DNA from: CAZWDO01 sp964632485 [NCBI: uncultured bacterium]
GTDB taxonomy: Bacteria > JAGOEH01
Length of the DNA stretch: 64,000 nucleotides
Assembly (NCBI GenBank): GCA_964632485.1
Contig: CAZWDO010000001.1
Coordinates: 299,573 to 363,572 of the forward strand
Direction of reading: 5' to 3'
The translations under genes and the position numbers were made by a program. This document shows, in pieces, positions 56,112 to 64,000 of this stretch; positions within the stretch are counted from its first letter, which is position 1; each line of letters opens with the position of its first letter. Below the pieces are notes generated by a model. It made no database searches. It had not been told where the DNA came from and saw nothing but the letters and a program-made list of their open reading frames with translations.

Positions 56112-57098
56112 TCATCCCCCGGTGGCCTGGTTGATTGACATTTTCCTAAGTAGGTTTTGATTGAGTACTTCAGGCGCGTTATAACCATTCTTTTTACTGA
56201 TAAAATTGAGCGCTATCGTTTCGAGAATGCTGGCCACATTTTTCCCTGGCCGAATTGGCACTTTCACAATCGGAATCTGTACACCCAAAATCGATTGTTG
56301 TACTTCATCAAGTCCTAATCGTTCAAAATAAATTTTAGGTGAAGCCATTTCCAGGCTGACTAAGATATCTATCCGTTTATGATGCAAAATAGAGCGAACT
56401 CCAAAAATTTCCTTCAAATTAATAATCCCGATACCACGTATTTCAATAAAATTCTGCAACAGTTCCTGGGGTTCGCCCACTAACAAGTCCCCAATCGTTT
56501 TCTTTATAACAACGATATCGTCAGCAACGAGCCGGTGTCCCAGATTTATCAATTCCAAAGCGGCTTCACTTTTTCCAACACCAGGTTTTCCCTGAATCAT
56601 AATTCCAACACTATAAACTTCAACGAGACAACCATGCAGAAATGTCGTTTCTGAAAAACGTTTCCACAGGTAATTTGTTAGGTGATAAAAAACGATATCC
56701 GATGAAAAACCGCTTTTAAATATTGGAATATGGAATTCCGCCATGGTTGAATAGAAAAAATCAGGAACCTGATTACCGTTGGTAATGAAAAAACAGGGAA
56801 TAGAATGGGTCGCCAATTGCCGGAGAGCGAGGATTAAGTCTGCGCTCTGATGCCGGCATAAATAATGGGATTCCGTATTGCCAATCACCTGGATACGATT
56901 TTCAGGAAACACATCCAGAAAACCGGACATAGCCAGCCCGGTCCGACTCAAATACTTATTTTCAATGAACCGGTCGCGCAGGGTTTCTTCATCCCCGACC
57001 AATTCCAGTTTCAGTTTCTCCTTGATATCCCGATAGAACTGATAGAGGGAAATTCGGTCCGGAACGAGTTTTGATAAGGAATCCGCAGTTTCAATCAT
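56112..57098 (-). CDS. hprK: HPr kinase/phosphorylase
   Basis: 328 residues. Walker A GKPGVGKS (170-177), preceded by the conserved His155 in LHGCLVEVYSVGIMI; the HPrK signature EIRGIGIINLKEIFG and the C-terminal PIRPGKN segment. It phosphorylates or dephosphorylates Ser46 of HPr according to energy state, and is encoded directly before HPr. It begins 3 bases after hpf. Confidence 0.96.
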   Translation of the reverse strand: MIETADSLSKLVPDRISLYQFYRDIKEKLKLELVGDEETLRDRFIENKYLSRTGLAMSGFLDVFPENRIQVIGNTESHYLCRHQSADLILALRQLATHSIPCFFITNGNQVPDFFYSTMAEFHIPIFKSGFSSDIVFYHLTNYLWKRFSETTFLHGCLVEVYSVGIMIQGKPGVGKSEAALELINLGHRLVADDIVVIKKTIGDLLVGEPQELLQNFIEIRGIGIINLKEIFGVRSILHHKRIDILVSLEMASPKIYFERLGLDEVQQSILGVQIPIVKVPIRPGKNVASILETIALNFISKKNGYNAPEVLNQNLLRKMSINQATGG

Positions 57099-57101
57099 TG
57101 G

Positions 57102-57404
57102 TTATTCTTCACGGTGTTTATGGTTCTTTAACTGTTCTTTTGTCCGTTTGATATTCCGTTCCATTTTATCAATCGCATTATTGATTGCAGTGTACATATC
57201 AGTTGTTTCTTCGGAAACTACCAGTTCCTGTCCAGCCACTTTGATGTTTAATTCACAACGATGACGATACTTTTCAAGATCTAACACGACCCGAACATTC
57301 ATAACATTATCGAAGTATTTCTTTAGTTTTCCCAGTTCCTTATTGATGTGGTCTTTGATTTCTTCAGTCAATTCAAAATGGCGGGCAGAGATAGTGACTT
57401 CCAT
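57102..57404 (-). CDS. hpf: Ribosome hibernation-promoting factor, short form
   Basis: 100 residues with the S30AE/RaiA fold: start ISARHFELTEEIKDHINKEL, central ANIKVAG-type strand (ELNIKVAGQELVV) and TDMYTAINNAIDKMERNIKR. It binds 30S subunits in stationary phase. Location between rpoN and hprK is a classic arrangement (rpoN-hpf-pts). Confidence 0.94.
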   Translation of the reverse strand: MEVTISARHFELTEEIKDHINKELGKLKKYFDNVMNVRVVLDLEKYRHRCELNIKVAGQELVVSEETTDMYTAINNAIDKMERNIKRTKEQLKNHKHREE

Positions 57405-57419
57405 TAGGTCCTCCGTGGT

Positions 57420-58889
57420 TTAATTTTTTTTTCGTAATCGAGATGGCAGAATACCCATTTTTTCACGGTATTTTGTCACCGTCCGTCGAGCGACAACAAT
57501 TGAATGCTCGATTTTGAGAATTTCAACAATTCGATTGTCGCTGAGTGGATTGTCAGTGTCCTCGCGCTCAATTTGCTGTTTAATCAGCTCCATGACCAGG
57601 CGCGCGGAAAGGTCTTCATCGTTGTCATCATTTTTTAGCTTTGCGCTAAAAAAATATTTCATATTAAATACGCCGTACTCGGTTTGCATGTATTTATTAT
57701 TGACAATCCGCCCAACAGTCGTTGGATGGACTCCGATTTGATCAGCGACATCCTTCAATGTTAAGGGTTTTAAACATTCCGGACCATTAATAAAAAATTC
57801 ATGTTGCGCGTTAACCAGATTGGCCGCTATTTTTTTGATTGTTGATTTTCGTTGTTCGATTGCATCAATCAACCATTTAGCGGCATTCAAGCGCTCTTTA
57901 AGATAATCCTTGCCGGTTTCAATACTTTTGTCATCATTCTTTAACAGCTTTTGGTAATACTGATTAATACGCAAATGAGGGATCCGGCTGTCATTCATAA
58001 AAATATTCAGATCATCCCCATTACTCTTTTCTACAATAACATCCGGAATGACTTCACGGATCGGTTCATAGTAAAAATTTACTCCGGGCCTTGGATCCAA
58101 AAGCCGAATACGATGTTCGGCTTCAATGATTTCTTCCCTGGATACGTTTAACTGGCGGGCAATTTGAGGATACTTTTTGTTTTGGATCTCATTAAAAAAT
58201 TGATCGACAATACGGTATTCCAGAGAATCCTTCTGCTGATAATAATCAAGTTGAATCAAAATGGACTCCCGAAAATCCTGAGCAGCGATGCCGACTGGGT
58301 CCAATCTTTGAATAATTGCTAAAACCTGGGATACTTTTTCGAGCGTAATCTCTTCAATGTTGAAGGGGAACTCCGGGTTTTGATTTTTAATCTGCTGCGC
58401 CATTAAATTGACATCATGGGGCCGATAAATAAAAAAACCTTCCTCATCCAGATTGCCAATGATTAGTTCTCCAATAAAAATTTCTAAAGGCTCCAATTTC
58501 AACAGATGAAGCTGTTCAGTCAAATGCTCCATTAAGGATTTATGCTCGGTGATAATCAATTCATGAGGAGAATTCTCCTCTTTGGTCGAAACCTGGGGAG
58601 TGTAATCATTATCCATATTGGCGACATATTGTTCCCAATCGATTTCATCCTCTTTAGAGTTATTTTCATCCATATCGACTTCGGAGGTTGTATCTTCATT
58701 AGTCTTATCGGATTCCGGGGCCTCATCGATAATATCTTCATCCTCTTCTAAAAAAGGATTAATCTCGAATTGAGTTTTAACAAATTGGAGCAGTTCCTCC
58801 GTTGGTAACGAAAATATTTCCATAAACCGCATCATATAATATGCCTGAGTATGGGCTTGATGCGCGGATTGCTTATAATGAACTGCCAT
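57420..58889 (-). CDS. rpoN: RNA polymerase sigma-54 factor
   Basis: 489 residues: glutamine-containing region I start, acidic region II (about 55-100), core-binding region, and a helix-turn-helix (LKPLTLKDVADQIGVHPTTVGR). The C-terminal RpoN box is VARRTVTKYREKMGILPSR. It works with the NtrC-type activator encoded at 29601-30959. It is the first gene of the long compact series to 44594. A promoter with TAGATT as -10 lies upstream. Confidence 0.96.
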   Translation of the reverse strand: MAVHYKQSAHQAHTQAYYMMRFMEIFSLPTEELLQFVKTQFEINPFLEEDEDIIDEAPESDKTNEDTTSEVDMDENNSKEDEIDWEQYVANMDNDYTPQVSTKEENSPHELIITEHKSLMEHLTEQLHLLKLEPLEIFIGELIIGNLDEEGFFIYRPHDVNLMAQQIKNQNPEFPFNIEEITLEKVSQVLAIIQRLDPVGIAAQDFRESILIQLDYYQQKDSLEYRIVDQFFNEIQNKKYPQIARQLNVSREEIIEAEHRIRLLDPRPGVNFYYEPIREVIPDVIVEKSNGDDLNIFMNDSRIPHLRINQYYQKLLKNDDKSIETGKDYLKERLNAAKWLIDAIEQRKSTIKKIAANLVNAQHEFFINGPECLKPLTLKDVADQIGVHPTTVGRIVNNKYMQTEYGVFNMKYFFSAKLKNDDNDEDLSARLVMELIKQQIEREDTDNPLSDNRIVEILKIEHSIVVARRTVTKYREKMGILPSRLRKKN

Positions 58890-59063
58890 TTTAACTCTTT
58901 CTCATCAAATTCAATTCAAATTTTTCACCGATGGACACATCTCACAGAGTTTGAAATGACCATCTGATATTTTTACCATCGGTGACGGTTCAAATCTAAA
59001 ACGATTACCAGAAATACCGCCGATTATGAAAATTCCAAAACATCCCCAGCGATCTTGCAAGTT

Positions 59064-59092
59064 AATCTAAATCAAAACACGAAAAAAATCAA
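59064..59092 (-). promoter_or_regulatory. Promoter of the rpoN-PTS-V-ATPase gene series
   Basis: Minus strand TTGATT (59092-59087), 17 bases, TAGATT (59069-59064), about 175 bases before the rpoN ATG and overlapping the space after galT. The -10 is imperfect. Confidence 0.4.
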
Positions 59093-59102
59093 GCAAAAAC
59101 TT

Positions 59103-60143
59103 TTAACTGCTTTTTCTTGTATTTTTTTTCAATTCCAAAGCAGCATTTTCGGGCGTTACCTCAACAGCGAATTCTCGAAAACCTAATTCCGCGCCGGCGT
59201 AAAATTTATGGGGCATGATTTCAATGTGGAATCGATAATTTGGATTCCCTTTCAGTTGATGAACAATGATATTCATTGTATCGATCCCCATTTCCCGGAA
59301 AAGCAGACGAAGGGTTTCATAGAGCGCGCTCGTAATTGAGCGCAATTGCACGTCGGAGGCCTCGCTCAGCGAACCAAGTTGAAACTTAGGAATAATAAGA
59401 GTCTCAAAACGCGTGCGGGGAGCATAGGTCATCATTACGGCGTAATCGGTGTGGTCCAGTACAATTCGTTCATTTTTCTCAAGTTCAGACTGGATAATGG
59501 CATCAAACAAATTTACCTGATAGCGGGCAAAAAATTGTTCAGCTTTAGTAAGTTCCTCCCGAATCAGAGCAGGCATTTCAGGTAACGCGCCAATCTGCCA
59601 ATGGTAATGGCTAATTGAAGCGCCATATCCCTGATTTCGGAAAAAAAGCGGATAAAGGTTACGCTCTTCTACATCCTGGATCACTTTAGACGCTGTTTTA
59701 AAAACCATTAACTCTTCATCAAACACCATATCCTTTAAACTAATTTTATGCTGCGGAGTTTCAACAATATTTAAATGTTCCTCCATCCAGGGGAATAAAT
59801 TGTTAAAACATCGCAATTGCCAGTCCGGAGAATCGGGAATTCGTAGAAAATCGCCGTGCGTTGCGGCATGACGTGGAGTTTGATCTTCTCCCCCTTTACA
59901 AAAAAAACAGTGCCCGGGATTTTCCATAGAAGGTTCCTTGACATGCATCACCCGTTTGGAGCGCGCTAAATTAATATGGGTCCAATGATTCATTAAATAA
60001 CTGGCCCGACGAAATACTGGCTGATGAATGATGCCCTGCTCATCTTCGAACTCCTTCAGAGCTTCCGGTATCCCGGCAGCAGGTCCCACTATTGCTAATT
60101 CACTCCGCACTTCCTTAAATAGTTCTTGATCCCATGGTTTCAT
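59103..60143 (-). CDS. galT: Galactose-1-phosphate uridylyltransferase-like protein (HIT superfamily)
   Basis: 346 residues. The catalytic H-x-H-x-Q motif appears as ISHYHWQIG, with a zinc-type CFFCKGG pair in the first half and a DYAVMMTYAPRTRFETLIIPK segment. It could exchange UMP between UDP-glucose and galactose-1-phosphate, but related enzymes act on other sugar-nucleotides, so the symbol is provisional. The ATG (AAGGAG 8 bases before) overlaps the dnaG 3' end by 29 bases. Confidence 0.78.
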   Translation of the reverse strand: MKPWDQELFKEVRSELAIVGPAAGIPEALKEFEDEQGIIHQPVFRRASYLMNHWTHINLARSKRVMHVKEPSMENPGHCFFCKGGEDQTPRHAATHGDFLRIPDSPDWQLRCFNNLFPWMEEHLNIVETPQHKISLKDMVFDEELMVFKTASKVIQDVEERNLYPLFFRNQGYGASISHYHWQIGALPEMPALIREELTKAEQFFARYQVNLFDAIIQSELEKNERIVLDHTDYAVMMTYAPRTRFETLIIPKFQLGSLSEASDVQLRSITSALYETLRLLFREMGIDTMNIIVHQLKGNPNYRFHIEIMPHKFYAGAELGFREFAVEVTPENAALELKKNTRKSS

Positions 60144-61911
60144 CTAACAACTCCTTTTTCTTGTTCACAAGCTGATTAAAACGTTTTATTAAATGGTCAA
60201 GGTATTCAATATTTCCATCTTTTTCGACTTGGCTGATTGTACGGCGGATAGATAACAGTTCCTGTTCCAGGTAACGGAGTTTCATTTTATGCAGGGTTAG
60301 CCTATACAATTCCTCACACTCTGAGGGAGAAACCTCAGCAAAGGCGGCTTCTCGCAAAGTCGCTGACAAGGCTTCATCATCAAGTGTATTTATAAAACTC
60401 TTAATCATCTCCGCTTGACTATCATACTCAAGGTTATGGTCAAGGAGGTCTTGAAACCACTGCCGCAGAGATGAAGGATTCACCAGAGACAGTGGCAAAT
60501 CATGACGCAACCGTTCGAGATAGTCATCGGGATATTGGAGGATTAAAGAGAGTAATCGGCGCTCTTCGGCGGGAATTAACAACCCCGCAGTCTTTTGCTC
60601 TTCGTGGAGTAGACCGGATTGTAAGGGTTTATTTGACGAAGACCGCGCGACTTTTTCCTGGAGAATCGAACGGTTGATACCGGTAATCACCGCAGCTCTA
60701 TCTAAAAAGACTTGACGATTTAACGGATCATCAATTTTTGCGACAATCGACAGATAGTGATCGAGTCGATCATTCATTGTCATTTCAGGCTCATATTTAT
60801 TCAGAAAAAACCACCGGAAATCAGCCGATTCTGTCGCTTTTCCCAACAGATCATTCCAAAATTGGACCCCATGAGAGCTTAGGATGCTATCAGGGTCCTC
60901 CCCTTCTCCCAAAAAGACAATTTTAGCCGGAAGATCCAGAACCGTAAAAATTTCCGTCGCGCGATATGCAGCGGCCATTCCGGGACGGTCACTATCGTAA
61001 ACAATTAAAACTTCCCGGCATAACTGCCGGAGACGGCGCCCTTGCTGTAATGTCAGCGCCGTGCCCAGAGAAGCGACTCCATTCTTAATACCATGCTGAA
61101 AAAGAGCTAAAAAATCCATATATCCTTCGACCAGAATCGCTTGCTGACACGCATGAATCGTTTCGCGCGATTGCCACAAACCGAATAGATGATCTCCCTT
61201 GTGATAGATAGGGGATTCCGGAGAATTAATATATTTAGCTGTATTCGGCTTATCCTCAAGAATACGGCCCCCAAAAGCCACGACCCGGCCTTTCAAGTCA
61301 AAAATGGGAAATATAACCCGATCCCGAAAACGTTCATACCAGCCATTGCCGGTATTTTTCGAGATTATTCCCAATTGTTGCAGGAGGTTAGTATCAATTC
61401 CCGACTGACGAGCGCTTGAGATTAAACGAGAAGTATCATTTCCGGAATACCCGAGTTTAAATAGATCACAGATAAAAGGAGTGAGTTTGCGTTTATTCAG
61501 CCAGTCTTTCAACATCGGATGGCTATCGTTGAATTGGCTGCGATAATAGGCGGATAGCCATTCATTGGCCTTGTAGAGAAGATCGTAACGGGTTTGTTTT
61601 TCCTTTTCCTTTTCATTGCGGGGTAGAGTAAAATGTGTCAAATCCGCCAGTTTTTCCACTGCCTCGGGAAATGAAAGTTTGTGAAAAAGCTGAACAAATC
61701 GTAAGGCATTGCCCCCTACACCACAACCGAAACAATGAAATATTTGCTTTTGGGGACTCACTACCATTGATGGAGTTTTCTCCTTATGGAAAGGGCATAA
61801 TGCGAGATAATTCTGTCCCCGGGGCCGAAGCGCCAGGAATCGCCCCACAAGATCAACAATGTCGCTGCGATCCAATAATTGCTGAATAATTTCTTCCTGA
61901 TAATATCCCAT
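60115..61911 (-). CDS. dnaG: DNA primase
   Basis: Makes RNA primers at replication forks. 598 residues: zinc finger CPFHKEKTP...HCFGC at about 39-63, TOPRIM domain with LVEGYMD (about 270) and VYDSDRPG, and a C-terminal helicase-interaction region. The start MGYYQEEIIQQLLDRSDIVD matches the family start. The TATAAT lies only 6 bases before the ATG, so the mRNA may be leaderless. galT is overlapped downstream. Confidence 0.96.
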   Translation of the reverse strand: MGYYQEEIIQQLLDRSDIVDLVGRFLALRPRGQNYLALCPFHKEKTPSMVVSPQKQIFHCFGCGVGGNALRFVQLFHKLSFPEAVEKLADLTHFTLPRNEKEKEKQTRYDLLYKANEWLSAYYRSQFNDSHPMLKDWLNKRKLTPFICDLFKLGYSGNDTSRLISSARQSGIDTNLLQQLGIISKNTGNGWYERFRDRVIFPIFDLKGRVVAFGGRILEDKPNTAKYINSPESPIYHKGDHLFGLWQSRETIHACQQAILVEGYMDFLALFQHGIKNGVASLGTALTLQQGRRLRQLCREVLIVYDSDRPGMAAAYRATEIFTVLDLPAKIVFLGEGEDPDSILSSHGVQFWNDLLGKATESADFRWFFLNKYEPEMTMNDRLDHYLSIVAKIDDPLNRQVFLDRAAVITGINRSILQEKVARSSSNKPLQSGLLHEEQKTAGLLIPAEERRLLSLILQYPDDYLERLRHDLPLSLVNPSSLRQWFQDLLDHNLEYDSQAEMIKSFINTLDDEALSATLREAAFAEVSPSECEELYRLTLHKMKLRYLEQELLSIRRTISQVEKDGNIEYLDHLIKRFNQLVNKKKELLDETMGSRTI

Positions 61912-61917
61912 ATCTCA

Positions 61918-61945
61918 ATTATAATGAATTTTAAAAAAAAATCAA
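61918..61945 (-). promoter_or_regulatory. Promoter of dnaG, implying a leaderless transcript
   Basis: Minus strand TTGATT (61945-61940), 16 bases, perfect TATAAT (61923-61918), then TGAGAT and the ATG at 61911. Transcription would begin at or next to the start codon. Confidence 0.6.
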
Positions 61946-62159
61946 GCAATTTTAATCTTTTGATTCGATCGTTCTTAAAGGCTTTTCAAATTTGCCCAAT
62001 TCAGGTAAAAGAACAGAAAACAGCGATCGAAGTCGGCCAACTGTTAAAAAAAGGGCATTTGAGGGCTGGAAGGAGTGGAGTGAAATAACAATTGACACTC
62101 AAAATTCAAATTTAGATAAAAGAATAGATAGAATTTAACTGTTTTTAATAAAAAAAATA

Positions 62160-62188
62160 TTGACAAAAAAATACAAATTGATTAATAT
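62160..62188 (+). promoter_or_regulatory. Promoter of the STAS-CheY-CheA operon
   Basis: TTGACA (62160-62165), 17 bases, TAATAT (62183-62188), about 20 bases before the GTG at 62209. The rest of 61946-62159 shows nothing recognisable. Confidence 0.72.
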
Positions 62189-62208
62189 ACAATGAACAGG
62201 GAGTAACT

Positions 62209-62484
62209 GTGACGAAAAAAGCTCAAAAATTAAGTTTAAACGAAATCCCACAGAAAATATATCCATGGCAGCTCATGGTCATTTTCTTGACAAATCAAGG
62301 AATCAGGGTCCCGGTAATGAATAATTTCATGTTTATCACCCATAATTCAAATTTCCCACCATACCAGCTAATTAATGTGAATGGCGAGAAATATAATATT
62401 TACCGGTACAGTCCCAAAAAGTACACTCCCCGGCAACCCAAACCAATCAACTCTAAACATTTAGTTTTAGAGCATTATCTGTAA
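62209..62484 (+). CDS. Hypothetical protein, first gene of the chemotaxis-type operon
   Basis: 91 residues from a GTG with AGGGAG five bases upstream. No signal peptide or membrane segment; aromatic and Asn-rich, with IYPWQLMVIFLTNQG and a basic, Pro-containing C-terminal third. No family recognised. Its place right after the promoter and before the STAS gene suggests a linked role. Confidence 0.6.
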   Translation: MTKKAQKLSLNEIPQKIYPWQLMVIFLTNQGIRVPVMNNFMFITHNSNFPPYQLINVNGEKYNIYRYSPKKYTPRQPKPINSKHLVLEHYL

Positions 62485-62539
62485 AGAGGGGTACCGGTTA
62501 CATTAATCACAGTTTTAAACTCATAAAAAGGGAGCCTCA

Positions 62540-62848
62540 ATGAGAATTGATCTAAATGAACAACCGGAGCAATCAGTACTAACGATTGCCGGGGAAATTG
62601 AAATCAAGGAAGCAGAGGAATTAAAAAATTATTTCAGCCAACTTGCGGTTCGGGCAAAGAATAGAATTATCATTGACGTCAAAGATGTGACATTTATCGG
62701 AAGCTCAGGAATCGGCAAACTCTTATCCTTATATAAAAATGTTTCGCCCAAAAATATACCAATCGAAATTATTAATTTAAATGAAAACCTCTATAACTTA
62801 TTTACATCCTTCAAACTCGACAAGCTATTTGTCCTAAGGAAAAAATAA
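62540..62848 (+). CDS. STAS-domain protein (anti-sigma factor antagonist type)
   Basis: 102 residues of SpoIIAA-like STAS fold. The phosphoserine region reads VTFIGSSGIGKLLSL with Ser55/Ser56. AAAGGGAG precedes the ATG. It may bind a partner-switch kinase or act as an adaptor in the following CheY-CheA system. The next gene follows after 1 base. Confidence 0.88.
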   Translation: MRIDLNEQPEQSVLTIAGEIEIKEAEELKNYFSQLAVRAKNRIIIDVKDVTFIGSSGIGKLLSLYKNVSPKNIPIEIINLNENLYNLFTSFKLDKLFVLRKK

Positions 62849-62849
62849 T

Positions 62850-63131
62850 ATGCCCAAATTTGAAATGAGGAATCAATCATTAATCATATCGGGCGCTCTG
62901 GATATCGATAGCATAGAAACACTTTATAAAAAACTCGATCAAATTAAAAATTTACCGGTTAATGAAATCATTTTCCAGGATATAAACGACGTCCATTTGG
63001 CAGCTATACAACTACTGATCTCATTTAAAAAAAGTTTTGCTTCAAAGATTTCCTATAAAATAATCGATACAAAGTTTCAGGAAATATTGCTTTTAACCGG
63101 ACTGAATCAATATTTAAGTGAAGAGAGCTGA
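62850..63131 (+). CDS. STAS-like protein without the phosphorylatable Ser
   Basis: 93 residues with the STAS strand-helix order (LIISGALDIDSIETLYKKL; IIFQDINDVHLAAIQLLISF). The usual DSSG phosphosite is replaced by HLAAI, so it cannot be phosphorylated there. It overlaps neither neighbour but is within 2 bases of both. It is perhaps a structural partner of the first STAS protein. Confidence 0.72.
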   Translation: MPKFEMRNQSLIISGALDIDSIETLYKKLDQIKNLPVNEIIFQDINDVHLAAIQLLISFKKSFASKISYKIIDTKFQEILLLTGLNQYLSEES

Positions 63132-63133
63132 TT

Positions 63134-63520
63134 ATGCCTGATAAACCATTAATCTTAATTGTAGATGATTCTATTACCCTGAGGGCAACTGTACGGGCTA
63201 CATTGGAAAAAAGTGGATTTTCGATAGAGGAGGCGGAGAATGGTCAAAAGGGGATTGAGAAGATTGATGAGATTTACAAGCAGGGCCGTAAGATTTCATT
63301 AATCTATTCTGATATTTATATGCCCGAGATGGATGGTATTGCCTTTATCCGCAATGTCAAGCAATCGGCCTATAAATTTATTCCTATCATTGTCTTGACA
63401 ACGGAATCGCAGCAAAGCAAAAAAATGGAAGGCAAAGAGGCTGGCGCCGCTGGGTGGCTGCTTAAACCATTCAGTTCAGAAATGCTGATAAATATTGCAC
63501 GAAAATTTATTCGAACGTAG
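63134..63520 (+). CDS. cheY: CheY-like response regulator
   Basis: 128 residues, single receiver domain: acidic pair DD (11-12), phosphoacceptor Asp60 in IYSDIYMPEMDG, Thr in IVLTTE and Lys in LLKPFS. No output domain. It would be phosphorylated by the CheA encoded 9 bases later. Confidence 0.92.
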   Translation: MPDKPLILIVDDSITLRATVRATLEKSGFSIEEAENGQKGIEKIDEIYKQGRKISLIYSDIYMPEMDGIAFIRNVKQSAYKFIPIIVLTTESQQSKKMEGKEAGAAGWLLKPFSSEMLINIARKFIRT

Positions 63521-63529
63521 GTGAATCTC

Positions 63530-64000
63530 ATGGATATGGAACGAATTCGCGAATTATTTTTTCAAGAAGCCGAAGATTTACTCAATCAGTACGAAACGGC
63601 ATTACTGGAATTGGATAAACGAAAAAACATCCAGGACAATATCAATGGTTTATTCCGTTCGATACACACGTTCAAAAGCAGTACAGCGCTTGTTGGCTGG
63701 GAAAATCTATCCGATTTTTGCCATCACTTTGAGAATCTTCTGGACAGTTTGCGTTCCCAACAAATTGCGGTGTCCGATGAAATAATTGCCCTACTTTTCA
63801 GTGTGGGAGACATTTTAAAAAGTAGTATTGAATCTAACCTTCAGATTCCGACTCCTCAGTTCCATAAAATGATGGAAACCCTTCAACACCAAGCTTTAAA
63901 ACTAATGAAAACGGACATAAAGCCCCCTGCGGCTGCATCCCCTGAATTGAAAACCAAGCAAGAAAAAACAGACGTTAAGCCCGGACAGTTTTATCAAATT
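63530..64000 (+). CDS. cheA: Chemotaxis histidine kinase CheA, 3' end cut by window edge
   Basis: 157 residues visible. The N-terminal HPt domain has the phosphorylated His46 in SIHTFKSSTALVGW, then a linker with Pro and Ala. The remaining domains lie beyond the window. AGGTGA precedes the ATG at 63530. The frame is open to the edge. Confidence 0.85.
   Translation, partial: MDMERIRELFFQEAEDLLNQYETALLELDKRKNIQDNINGLFRSIHTFKSSTALVGWENLSDFCHHFENLLDSLRSQQIAVSDEIIALLFSVGDILKSSIESNLQIPTPQFHKMMETLQHQALKLMKTDIKPPAAASPELKTKQEKTDVKPGQFYQI

Noticed and set aside
56111-56188. 26-codon N-terminal extension of HPr
   Set aside because: It overlaps hprK and shifts His15 and Ser46 from their canonical positions; the TTG at 56110 fits both.

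Overview
The window looks like a chromosomal segment of a Gram-negative bacterium of the wider FCB group, close in style to Calditrichota, KSB1 or similar candidate phyla. This is an inference. Three secreted proteins end in type-A T9SS C-terminal sorting domains, and lipoproteins, OmpA- and beta-barrel-type outer membrane proteins and a tripartite RND pump show a double membrane. ATP turnover is represented by a bacterial V-type ATPase. Sigma-54 and a sigma-54 activator are both present. Many intergenic regions carry TTGACA-N16/17-TATAAT-like promoters. No phage, IS element or CRISPR array was seen.

Layout, left half. Positions 1-3.5 kb (minus) are the end of a surface polysaccharide cluster: WecB (cut by the edge), a GT4-like glycosyltransferase and a Wzx-type flippase, with a short CCCCAAGGGG repeat block between the last two. 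Positions 3.7-10.5 kb (minus) hold a T9SS-sorted esterase, a PD40-OmpA lipoprotein, a small membrane protein and a second T9SS-sorted protein. Positions 10.6-12.2 kb are a small accessory patch: two small genes, an attC-like site next to the stop of one of them, a frameshifted EcsC-like remnant and a flavodoxin-fold reductase. An M3 metallopeptidase lipoprotein and an MFP-RND-RND efflux operon follow to 22.9 kb. On the plus strand, 23.2-31 kb holds a GAF-GGDEF diguanylate cyclase, then a surface locus: a T9SS protein with a duplicated domain, a DxNxDGxxD-repeat protein, an outer membrane barrel, a histidine kinase and an NtrC-type activator.

Layout, right half. Positions 31-35 kb (minus) hold an orphan CheD lacking its catalytic residues, a short CheR, an MBL-fold hydrolase, a membrane protein and an M20 peptidase. 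Positions 35-44.5 kb hold a PilZ plus pseudo-receiver protein, speH-speE (spermidine synthesis), a periplasmic-binding sensor kinase, tRNA-Phe, a SPOR protein, an SH3b/coiled-coil membrane protein and a DUF1015 protein. From 58.9 down to 44.6 kb (minus) runs one very compact series: rpoN, hpf, hprK, HPr, EI, IIA, an unannotated 40-residue membrane protein, nine V-ATPase genes and a universal stress protein, with no gap above 34 bases. dnaG and galT follow. The right edge (plus) starts a chemotaxis-type operon: unknown gene, STAS, STAS-like, CheY and CheA (cut by the edge).

Together the window is rich in signalling: c-di-GMP synthesis (GGDEF) and binding (PilZ), chemotaxis parts in two places, two histidine kinases, and a regulatory PTS without any sugar permease that shares a probable transcription unit with the V-ATPase.
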